NCBI GenBank assembly: GCA_964502665.1
Contig: CAZCXP010000058.1
Location: 1-14,554, forward strand
Length of the DNA: 14,554 bases
Source: SOKG01 sp964502665
Lineage (GTDB): Bacteria > Chloroflexota > Dehalococcoidia > SZUA-161
Reading direction: 5' to 3'
This document shows, piece after piece, positions 5,688 to 12,480 of the stretch. The stretch's first letter is position 1; each line of letters opens with the position of its first letter. Both the position numbers and the translations under genes were made by a program. The notes beneath the pieces were generated by a model. It was not told the DNA's origin. It did no database searches and saw nothing but the letters and a program-made list of their open reading frames with translations.

Positions 5688-6818
5688 GTGACAGTGACGG
5701 ACAAGCCAGAAGTGACCTTCGGCAAGATAACGGAGGAAGGGCTGGCCAAGATGCAGGCCAAGTTCGGCGTGCCCTACTACCCGATTCGGCAGAACGAGGT
5801 CGCTACCAAGGATGCCATAAGACAGTTCTGCAATGGGATAGGTGACGATAACCCCCTCTTCCGCGACCGGGAATACGCTGCCAGAAGCAAGTGGGGGCAC
5901 ACCATTGCGCCTCCCATGTTCTTATACGCCGTGGCGTGCCCTCAGGGAATGGAGGGACTGCCTGGCGTACACGCCTTCTACTGCGGCTGCAACTGGGAGT
6001 GGTTCCAGACCATACACGTCAACGATGAGCTTACCGTCGTCGACATCCCCCTCGACCTCATACAGAAGCAAGGCAAGATGGGTGGACGCCAATTCCTGCA
6101 AGTTGGCAGGACAATATACTACAACCAGAGAGGCGAGGCGGTAGGCACTCAGAAAAGAGAGACCATGCGGGTTGAGAGAGGGGCAGCCAAGGAAAGGGGC
6201 AAGTACGCCGAGATCAAGAAATACAGGTACACCGAAGAGGAACTGAAAAGAATCGATGACGCCTACGAGGCAGAGGAGATCCGGGGGGCAACCCCGCGGT
6301 TCTGGGAAGATGTAGATATAGGCGCCGAGCTAACGCCAGTTGTTAAGGGCCCGCTTGGCCAGACCGACATGGTGGAGTTCTGGGTGGGGATAGGCGGCGG
6401 CCAGGGCGCTCACCGCATACGCCGCAAGTACATGAAGAGGCATCCCAAGTGGGGCGTCAAGGACTCTGCAACGGGTACACTTGAACCGATGGCCGATGTC
6501 CACTACGAATCGGACAAATCCGATGCAATAGGGGTTCCTGTAGCTTACGATCTCGGCATGCAGCGGTTCTCGTGGGGAGGGCACCTGATGACCAACTGGA
6601 TGGGAGATGAAGGATTCCTCAAGAGGCTCAGCGCCCGGTGCACCCTCTTTAATATGTTCGGTGATACGCAGTTTATCAGTGGCACCGTGGTGAAGAAATA
6701 CCAGGAGGGCGACGAGTATCTGGTCGACGTCGAAATCAAGACCGTGAACCAGCGAGGAGAGGAGACAATGCCCGGTAAAGCAACTGTTTCTCTCCCCTCA
6801 AAGGTAAGGTGGGTCTAG
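5688..6818 (+). CDS. MaoC / FAS1-like double hot-dog acyl dehydratase
   Basis: 376-aa protein of the MaoC/FAS1-like dehydratase group, expected to hydrate or dehydrate an acyl-CoA or acyl-ACP thioester in the cytosol; the substrate cannot be told. Hot-dog unit 1 spans roughly residues 30-165 with GDDNPLF at 52-58. This matches the hydratase-2 signature G-D-x-N-P-L-H except that Phe58 replaces the catalytic His. Unit 2 spans about 204-376 with GGGQGAH at 236-242, where the His is present but Gly237 replaces the Asp. The later stretch FNMFGDTQFISGTV is typical of the family's second half. The start is GTG at 5688, 9 nt after GAGGAGG; a second in-frame GTG follows two codons later. It is monocistronic from its own promoter and converges with carB across a gap and repeats. 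The family assignment is firm; whether it is a dehydratase, a hydratase or a non-catalytic relative is open. Confidence 0.85.
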   Translation: MTVTDKPEVTFGKITEEGLAKMQAKFGVPYYPIRQNEVATKDAIRQFCNGIGDDNPLFRDREYAARSKWGHTIAPPMFLYAVACPQGMEGLPGVHAFYCGCNWEWFQTIHVNDELTVVDIPLDLIQKQGKMGGRQFLQVGRTIYYNQRGEAVGTQKRETMRVERGAAKERGKYAEIKKYRYTEEELKRIDDAYEAEEIRGATPRFWEDVDIGAELTPVVKGPLGQTDMVEFWVGIGGGQGAHRIRRKYMKRHPKWGVKDSATGTLEPMADVHYESDKSDAIGVPVAYDLGMQRFSWGGHLMTNWMGDEGFLKRLSARCTLFNMFGDTQFISGTVVKKYQEGDEYLVDVEIKTVNQRGEETMPGKATVSLPSKVRWV

Positions 6819-6837
6819 GTAGGGGTGAACCTATGTG
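6819..6837. repeat. Probable left arm of a GTAG-type REP, cut by the gap
   Basis: GTAGGGGTGAACCTATGTG begins immediately after the dehydratase stop codon and runs into the Ns. It resembles the left half of a GTAG-initiated palindrome whose right arm would read TTCACCCCTAC. The right arm is not visible, so this rests on recollection of similar dispersed repeats. Confidence 0.35.
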
Positions 6838-6937
6838 NNNNNNNNNNNNNNNNNNNNNNNNNNNNNNNNNNNNNNNNNNNNNNNNNNNNNNNNNNNNNNN
6901 NNNNNNNNNNNNNNNNNNNNNNNNNNNNNNNNNNNNN
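6838..6937. other. Assembly gap (100 N)
   Basis: Exactly 100 N, the conventional placeholder for a scaffold gap of unknown size. Both flanks look like dispersed repeats, which probably explains the break. Any number of genes could be hidden here between the convergent dehydratase and carB genes. Confidence 0.99.
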
Positions 6938-7025
6938 GCGAAGCAATCTTGTTGTCTTTCCGCTCACGCAACCACCGAGATTGCTTCGTCGCCCTTCGAC
7001 CGGCTCAGGGCTCCTCGCAATGACA
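6938..7025. repeat. Dispersed intergenic repeat (GAAGCAATCT / GCAATGACA type)
   Basis: Perfect 11-bp arms CGAAGCAATCT (6939-6949) and AGATTGCTTCG (6978-6988) enclose 28 nt. They are followed by CGCCCTTCGACCGGCTCAGG (6990-7009) and CTCCTCGCAATGACA (7011-7025). This composite is recognisable as a dispersed non-coding repeat common in Chloroflexota and other uncultured bacterial genomes (from memory). It shares the CTTCG...GCTCAGG words with the repeat at 61-128. The left end may be cut by the gap. Confidence 0.7.
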
Positions 7026-7075
7026 CAAGAGACGATTTGGCATACAATTCCTCTCCCTCGAAGGCAAAGCTTAGA

Positions 7076-7105
7076 GCCTGCCCTGGGCTTGCCAAAGGAT
7101 GAGGG
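7076..7105. repeat. Degenerate copy of the CCTGAGCTTGTCGAAGG-type repeat
   Basis: CCTGCCCTGGGCTTGCCAAA followed by GGATGAGGG resembles the dispersed repeat CCTGTCCTGAGCTTGTCGAA with several substitutions. The rest of 7026-7185 shows no gene and no convincing terminator for carB. Confidence 0.35.
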
Positions 7106-7185
7106 TGAAGGGAGGTTCTGTATGATAACTGCACCCCGTTCTCACGTGCCCAAACTCAATCTATCTGTCCTGCACACGCGGCGTA

Positions 7186-10100
7186 CTAGGTATCTGCATG
7201 GTATTCCTGAAGGCTCTTGACTTTGCCGTGTCCTTTGCGGTAGGCGGCAATTCCTTTGGCTGCTGAAACCGCCGCCGCGGTGGTGGTGATATAGGGCACC
7301 TTGTATTTGATCGCTGCTTTTCTGATATATGAATCGTCTTCAACACTCAGCTTGCCGCTGGGCGTGTTGACAACGAGTTGAATCTCCCTGTTCTTTATGG
7401 CGTCAGTGATATTGGGACGTCCTTCATGCTCCTTCAGAATCAACTCTGAATTGACACCATGATCGGCAAGATATTCGCGGGTTCCCGCCGTGGCCTTGAT
7501 GGCAAACCCAAGCGCGGAGAAATGCTGCGCCGCTTCCAGTCCACCCGCCCGGTCGCGCGGGGAGACGGTGATGAGGACAGTGCCCTCCGCGGGCAGATAC
7601 TGTTTGGCCGCTTCCTGTGCCTTGTAGTAGGCAAGTCCCGGGTTGTCGGCCATACCCAGCACCTCTCCCGTCGAGCGCATCTCAGGGCCGAGCACCGGGT
7701 CTACCTCGGGGAACATGTCAAACGGGAATACCGCCTCTTTGACACCGAAATGCGGGATCGGCCTGCGCCGCAGGTTCAGGTCGGCCAACTTTTTCCCCAG
7801 CATCACCTGGGTGGCCAGGCGTGCCATTGGGATGTTGCAGACCTTGCTTACCAGCGGCACCGTGCGGCTCGCACGCGGGTTTGCTTCCAGGATGTACACA
7901 GTGTCGTTACAGATGGCATACTGGATGTTCATCAGTCCCACCACATGGAGTTCCACCGCGATCTTCTTGGTGTATTCCTCAATGGTGTCTATATGTTTTT
8001 GGGGAATGCTGACTGGTGGGATGACGCACGCGGAGTCGCCGGAGTGAACGCCGGCGAGTTCGATATGCTCCATGACTGCTGGCACGAAGGCGTCGGTCCC
8101 GTCTGCGATGGCATCGGCCTCAGCTTCTACGGCGTTCTCCAGAAACTTATCGATCAGAATAGGCCGCTCGGGAGAGATTTCCACAGCGGCTTCGACATAT
8201 TCGCGCAGCATTTCCTTATCGTGTACCACCTCCATCGCGCGTCCACCGAGAACATAGGATGGCCGGACTATCAGGGGGTAGCCGATCTCGCCGGCAATGG
8301 CGAGGGCCTCGTCCATGTTGCTGGCCATGCCGGATTCAGGCTCAGGAATACCCAGTTCCCTCATCACCTTTCGGAACCTGTCGCGGTCTTCGGCAAGGTC
8401 GATGGTCTCAGGGCTCGTGCCCAGAATCTTGACCCCTGCGGCCTCGAGTTCGGCAGCGATGTTGAGAGGCGTCTGGCCTCCGAACTGGCAGATGATGCCC
8501 TCCGGCTTCTCCTTCTCGTAGATGGCCAGGACGTCTTCGACGGTCAGTGGCTCAAAGTACAGTTTGTTCGAGGTATCGTAGTCAGTGGATACAGTCTCGG
8601 GGTTGCAGTTGACCATGATCGACTCAATTCCCTCATCGCGCAGGGCGAAGGCCGCGTGTACGCAGCAGTAGTCGAACTCAATCCCCTGGCCAATGCGGTT
8701 GGGGCCGCCTCCCAAGACCATGACCTTGCGGGCGTTGCTAACTCCCACCTTGTCGGGAGCGTTGTAGGTGGAGAAGTAGTAGGCGGCATTCTCCACACCG
8801 CTCACTGGCACCGGTTCCCATCCCTCGACGACGCCGAGGGCGGTACGCCTGGCCCGGATGTCAGCTTCCGGCACTCTCAGAATCTGAGAAAGATACTTGT
8901 CGGCGAAACCATCCTTTTTGGCTTGTACCAGGAGGTCGTCCGGCGGCAGTGAGCCCTTGTGTTTCAGTAGCTTCTCCTCCAACTCCACGAGTTCCTTCAT
9001 CTGCTCGATGAACCAGGGCTTTATGTAGGTCCGCTTATACAGGTCGCTGATATCCGCTCCCTTGCGCAGTGCTTCGTACATGATGAACTGCCGCTCGCTG
9101 GAGGGCTCGCGGAGCCTATCCATCAGTTCCTCCAGTGATCTCTTGTGAAAGCCCTTGGCGAAGCCCAGGCCGTAGCGACCGTTTTCCAGTGACCGGATGG
9201 CCTTTTGAAAGGCCTCCTTGTAATTCTTCCCGATGCTCATGACTTCGCCGACAGCGCGCATCTGGGTGCCGAGCTTGTCCTCCACGCCTCTGAACTTCTC
9301 AAACGCCCAGCGGGCGAATTTGACGACCACGTAATCGCCGGAGGGCGTATACTTCTCCAGCGTCCCCTCCCGCCAGTAGGGTATCTCGTCCATCGTCAGG
9401 CCCCCTGCCAGCATGGAGGACACCATCGCGATGGGGAATCCTGTTGCCTTTGATGCCAGCGCGGATGAACGCGAGGTGCGCGGGTTGATCTCGATCACCA
9501 CCACCCGCCCGGTTACCGGGTCGTGGGCGAATTGAATGTTGGTACCACCAATGATCTCGATGGCATCGACAATGTCGTAGGAATATTTCTGGAGGCGCTG
9601 CTGAAGCTCCGGGGCGATGGTCAACATAGGTGCGGTGCAGAAGGAATCCCCGGTGTGCACACCCATGGCGTCCACGTTCTCGATGAAACAGACGGTGATC
9701 TTCTGGCCCTTTGCGTCCCGCACGACCTCCAGCTCCAACTCCTCCCATCCAAGGACGGACTCCTCCACCAGCACCTCGCCGATGAGACTGGCGGACAGCC
9801 CCCGACTCCCGACTGTGCGCAGTTCCTCCACATTGTAGACCAGTCCTCCCCCAGTGCCGCCCATGGTGTAGGCGGGACGAAGCACAACTGGATATCCAAG
9901 CTTCTCAGCAATTGGTTCCATTTCTTCGACGCTGTGTGCTATCTCGCTTCTCGGCATCTCAAGACCGATGCTGGTCATGGTCTCCTTGAAGACCTGGCGG
10001 TCCTCGCCGCGCTCGATGGCATCGATGTTTACGCCGATCACCTTGACGCCGTACTTCTCCAGCACTCCGGCTCTGGCCAGCTCCGAGGAGAGATTCAGTC

Positions 10101-10383
10101 CTGATTGCCCGCCAAGGTTGGGGAGCAGGGCATCGGGGCGCTCTTTCTCGATAATGTTGGTCATGGTCTCGAGGTTGAGCGGCTCGATGTAGGTCACGTC
10201 TGCCATGCCGGGGTCGGTCATAATCGTGGCGGGATTCGAATTGACGAGCACGATCTGATACCCCAGTTTTCTCAGCGCCTTGCAGGCCTGTGTGCCGGAA
10301 TAGTCGAACTCACAGGCCTGGCCGATGACGATGGGCCCGGAGCCGATTATCATCACCTTGTTGATATCATCACGCTTGGGCAA
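7186..10383 (-). CDS. carB: Carbamoyl-phosphate synthase large subunit
   Basis: Makes carbamoyl phosphate from bicarbonate, two ATP and ammonia delivered by the CarA glutaminase. It is 1065 aa, full length. The first carboxyphosphate half begins MPKRDDINKVMIIGSGPIVI with FDYSGTQA. The second carbamate half begins near residue 560 with VMVLGGGPNRIGQGIEFDYC; each carries an ATP-grasp domain (RPAYTMGGTGGG and RPSYVLGGRAM; IEINPRTSRSSAL and LEANPRASRTVP). The C-terminal MGS-like allosteric domain (about 130 residues) is present, ending in YITTTAAAVSAAKGI. The start is TTG at 10383, with GGGAGG upstream at suitable spacing and the family N-terminus directly after it. It is the last visible gene of the pyr operon, 14 nt after the transposase stop, and its partner carA is not seen beside it. 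No frameshift is seen. Confidence 0.97.
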   Translation of the reverse strand: MPKRDDINKVMIIGSGPIVIGQACEFDYSGTQACKALRKLGYQIVLVNSNPATIMTDPGMADVTYIEPLNLETMTNIIEKERPDALLPNLGGQSGLNLSSELARAGVLEKYGVKVIGVNIDAIERGEDRQVFKETMTSIGLEMPRSEIAHSVEEMEPIAEKLGYPVVLRPAYTMGGTGGGLVYNVEELRTVGSRGLSASLIGEVLVEESVLGWEELELEVVRDAKGQKITVCFIENVDAMGVHTGDSFCTAPMLTIAPELQQRLQKYSYDIVDAIEIIGGTNIQFAHDPVTGRVVVIEINPRTSRSSALASKATGFPIAMVSSMLAGGLTMDEIPYWREGTLEKYTPSGDYVVVKFARWAFEKFRGVEDKLGTQMRAVGEVMSIGKNYKEAFQKAIRSLENGRYGLGFAKGFHKRSLEELMDRLREPSSERQFIMYEALRKGADISDLYKRTYIKPWFIEQMKELVELEEKLLKHKGSLPPDDLLVQAKKDGFADKYLSQILRVPEADIRARRTALGVVEGWEPVPVSGVENAAYYFSTYNAPDKVGVSNARKVMVLGGGPNRIGQGIEFDYCCVHAAFALRDEGIESIMVNCNPETVSTDYDTSNKLYFEPLTVEDVLAIYEKEKPEGIICQFGGQTPLNIAAELEAAGVKILGTSPETIDLAEDRDRFRKVMRELGIPEPESGMASNMDEALAIAGEIGYPLIVRPSYVLGGRAMEVVHDKEMLREYVEAAVEISPERPILIDKFLENAVEAEADAIADGTDAFVPAVMEHIELAGVHSGDSACVIPPVSIPQKHIDTIEEYTKKIAVELHVVGLMNIQYAICNDTVYILEANPRASRTVPLVSKVCNIPMARLATQVMLGKKLADLNLRRRPIPHFGVKEAVFPFDMFPEVDPVLGPEMRSTGEVLGMADNPGLAYYKAQEAAKQYLPAEGTVLITVSPRDRAGGLEAAQHFSALGFAIKATAGTREYLADHGVNSELILKEHEGRPNITDAIKNREIQLVVNTPSGKLSVEDDSYIRKAAIKYKVPYITTTAAAVSAAKGIAAYRKGHGKVKSLQEYHADT

Positions 10384-10397
10384 ATAAACCTCCCTCG

Positions 10398-10886
10398 CTA
10401 AAATCTCCTGAGTCCTACATGCTGCCCCAACTGTTTCTGCCCCTCTTCCTCAAAATACTCCTTGTAGCTTGACCACTCATAATCACGCGGCGAAAGAGCC
10501 AACCCAGCCCTTACAGGATTGCTATGGATATAGTCAAGTTTCTCAAGAAGCTTGTCCTCACTATAGATATTGAAGTCGTAGAAGCCAGGTTGCCACAGCC
10601 TGAAAGGGCCTGGGGTAGGCTGGCCGACGTCGGCCAGCCTACCCACATATTCAATGCCACCACCATAGAATAAATACCGCTTAGCCCTCTTGCTCGTCAT
10701 CGTTTTGATTCTGCGCATTATGTTCGATATGCCCAATTCGGGCTTCTCTTCCCTATCCCACCAGAGCAGGAGGTGCACATGAGCAGGCATTATCACATAG
10801 CCTAGCAGCGCAAAACCAAGCTTACCGCTGTAGAACCCCAATTCCTCCACAAGCATCTGCGAGAGCCTTTCATCCCGAAAGAAGGG
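10398..10886 (-). CDS. REP-associated (Y1/IS200-type) tyrosine transposase, 5' end lost in gap
   Basis: Partial HUH-type transposase of the RAYT (TnpA-REP) group, single-strand endonucleases linked to mobilisation of REP palindromes. The visible part begins PFFRDERLSQMLVEELGFYS, then GYVIMPAHVHLLLWW with the metal-binding HVH pair. Later comes WQPGFYDFNIYSEDKLLEKL followed by DYIHSNPVRAGL, the family C-terminal signature that includes the candidate catalytic tyrosine region. Roughly the first 20-40 residues are missing in the 100-N gap, so start codon and intactness cannot be judged; an ATG at 10995-10997 is in frame only if the gap is really 100 nt. A perfect palindrome (10613-10644) is read in frame as VGRLADVGQPTP between the two motifs. 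The gene sits between pyrC and carB in the same direction, and its stop is 14 nt before carB. The order around carB suggests insertion into the operon. Confidence 0.85.
   Translation of the reverse strand, partial: PFFRDERLSQMLVEELGFYSGKLGFALLGYVIMPAHVHLLLWWDREEKPELGISNIMRRIKTMTSKRAKRYLFYGGGIEYVGRLADVGQPTPGPFRLWQPGFYDFNIYSEDKLLEKLDYIHSNPVRAGLALSPRDYEWSSYKEYFEEEGQKQLGQHVGLRRF
10613..10644. repeat. Perfect 32-bp REP-like palindrome inside the transposase gene
   Basis: The half-site GGGTAGGCTGGCCGAC is followed immediately by its exact reverse complement, centred between 10628 and 10629. It contains the GTAG tetranucleotide (10615-10618) characteristic of REPs served by RAYT transposases. It lies in frame in the transposase reading frame and adds no stop. 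A second copy with one extra G lies at 11021-11053. Confidence 0.9.
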
Positions 10887-10986
10887 NNNNNNNNNNNNNN
10901 NNNNNNNNNNNNNNNNNNNNNNNNNNNNNNNNNNNNNNNNNNNNNNNNNNNNNNNNNNNNNNNNNNNNNNNNNNNNNNNNNNNNNN
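10887..10986. other. Assembly gap (100 N)
   Basis: A placeholder gap of unknown true length that removes the 5' end of the transposase gene. The right flank is a tandem 18-mer array. A much longer gap could conceal a further gene, for example carA. Confidence 0.99.
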
Positions 10987-11022
10987 GTGGCCTCCATCTG
11001 CCGCGTGGCCTCGATCCGCCGG
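10987..11022. repeat. Tandem 18-bp direct repeat abutting the gap
   Basis: GTGGCCTCCATCTGCCGC (10987-11004) is followed directly by GTGGCCTCGATCCGCCGG (11005-11022), 15 of 18 identical. On the minus strand one frame reads RRIEAT then RQMEAT, a hexapeptide repeat. The array continues up to the edge of the Ns, so more units may lie in the gap. Confidence 0.7.
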
Positions 11023-11053
11023 GTAGGGCTGGCCGACGTCGGCCAGCCTACCC
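11021..11053. repeat. Second copy of the GTAG palindrome, between pyrC and the transposase
   Basis: Left arm GGGTAGGGCTGGCCGAC (11021-11037) and right arm GTCGGCCAGCCTACCC (11038-11053) form the same palindrome as at 10613-10644 with one extra G in the left arm. It lies about 43 bp downstream of the pyrC stop in the operon direction. With no T-run following on the minus strand, it is more likely a REP than an intrinsic terminator. Confidence 0.88.
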
Positions 11054-11096
11054 AACCAGCATCTCCACCGTACGCTCATAATAATATATTTACCAC

Positions 11097-12458
11097 TCAA
11101 AGTTCGCTCCTTGTTGCATAGCGCTTTGTCTCCAAGTTCATGGCATCGTCCTTGTACGAAAAATCCCCGCCATATATGGTGGCCATAACTTTGCCCTTGA
11201 GCACGTGGCCGGCGAGTGGCGTGTTCTTGCCCTTTGAGGCGAAATCATCGGGGTTCACTACCCATTCCTTCTGAGGGTCGAAGACTGTGACATCGGCGGG
11301 AGAACCGGGCTTCAGCGTGCCCAGATCATCTCGCCGCAAGAACAGGGCTGGCTCATGCGTAAGCTTTGAGATAAGCGTCACCAGGTCGATCCTTCCCCCA
11401 TGCACCAGCCCCATCAGGCTGCCCAGCGCCGTCTCAAATCCGCTGATGCCGAAGGCAGCCTGGGCGAAGTCGCCCGCTTTATCTTCGGCAGCGTGGGGAG
11501 CATGGTCGGTGGCGATGACATCGATAACCCCTTCCTTCAAGCCAAGGACAAGGGCGGCGATGTCCTCCGCTGTTCGCAGCGGTGGATTGACCTTAGCATT
11601 GGTGTTATAGCCAGCAACCATCTCCTCGGTTAGCGTTAGATGGTGTGGGGTTACCTCGGCGGTAACCGAAACGCCCTCATCCCTGGCACGGCGGATGAGC
11701 TCCACCGAGCCTGCGGTGCTCACATGAGCGATATGAAGCCTGCCACCGGTTGACCTTGCCAGGTCGATGTCCCTGGCCACCATCTTCTCCTCAGCAGCGG
11801 CTGGTATCCCCCTGAGCCCCAGCCGGGCCGCCACCAAGCCCTCGTTCATCACTCCACCCTGGCTGAGGGTCAGGTCTTCGCAGTGGTCGGTGATAGGTAA
11901 ACCGGAGTCCCGGCTGTACTCCAGAGCACGGCGCATGAGGGAGGAATCCGCCACTGGGCTGCCATCGTCGCTGAAGGCTATAACGCCGGATGTGGAAAGC
12001 TCGCCGAAATCGGCGAGCTCGCTTCCTGCTCTGCCTCTACTAACGCACCCTACAGGCAAGACGCGAACCACGCCCTCAGTGGAGGCTACCCTCTTGATGA
12101 ACTCCACGGTAGTGCCTGAATCTATAGGCGGATCGGTATTCGGCATACAGCACACCGTGGTGAATCCACCCTTAGCTGCAGCACGCGTTCCGGTAGCGAT
12201 AGTCTCCTTCTCCTCAAATCCAGGTTGGCGCAGGTGGCAGTGAATATCGACAAAACCGGGGCAGACTACCATCCCCCTGGCGTCGACTACCAAGCAGCTC
12301 TCAGGCCGAGGAACTGTTTGCTCCAGGCTCAGCCAACCGATCTTGCCATCAGAGATAAGCAGGTCGCCAGTGGCGTCAACTCGCTGCGAGGGGTCGATGA
12401 TATGGCCACCCTGAATAAGCAGGTTCTTAGGTTGGCGACCTGGGCGCACTGTTATCAC
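11097..12458 (-). CDS. pyrC: Dihydroorotase
   Basis: Zinc amidohydrolase that cyclises carbamoyl aspartate to dihydroorotate, the third step of pyrimidine synthesis. It is 453 aa, of the long (class I) type. Metal and substrate motifs are all present: DIHCHLRQPG (71-80; H73, H75), GGFTTVCCMPNT (97-108), DHCED (191-195; H192), HIAHVST (242-248; H245), VTPHHLTLT and ATDHAPH (316-322; D318). The C-terminal amidohydrolase tail SPADVTVFDP is also seen. The frame is open to 12539, but those 27 codons overlap pyrB. The chosen start is GTG at 12458, five bases after GAGG, giving MITVRPGRQPKNLLIQGG and a 22-nt gap after the pyrB stop. The N-terminus is then about 8-10 residues longer than usual, so a GTG at 12449 is a weaker alternative. 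It is followed by REP-type sequence and the transposase instead of carA. Confidence 0.96.
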   Translation of the reverse strand: MITVRPGRQPKNLLIQGGHIIDPSQRVDATGDLLISDGKIGWLSLEQTVPRPESCLVVDARGMVVCPGFVDIHCHLRQPGFEEKETIATGTRAAAKGGFTTVCCMPNTDPPIDSGTTVEFIKRVASTEGVVRVLPVGCVSRGRAGSELADFGELSTSGVIAFSDDGSPVADSSLMRRALEYSRDSGLPITDHCEDLTLSQGGVMNEGLVAARLGLRGIPAAAEEKMVARDIDLARSTGGRLHIAHVSTAGSVELIRRARDEGVSVTAEVTPHHLTLTEEMVAGYNTNAKVNPPLRTAEDIAALVLGLKEGVIDVIATDHAPHAAEDKAGDFAQAAFGISGFETALGSLMGLVHGGRIDLVTLISKLTHEPALFLRRDDLGTLKPGSPADVTVFDPQKEWVVNPDDFASKGKNTPLAGHVLKGKVMATIYGGDFSYKDDAMNLETKRYATRSEL

Positions 12459-12480
12459 TGACACCTCTTTCGGATATTCC

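Noticed and set aside
7459..8952. Long plus-strand ORF (497 aa) opposite carB
   Set aside because: Antisense shadow of a GC-rich conserved gene; the carB protein is fully conserved in the other frame.
11021..11053. Intrinsic terminator for pyrC
   Set aside because: The hairpin is strong, but no T-run follows on the minus strand, and an identical element occurs inside a coding sequence.
10870..11100. ORF beginning MSGKYIIMSVRWR across the second gap
   Set aside because: Its frame depends on 100 N being a real length, and its sequence is the palindrome and 18-mer repeat; no family resemblance.
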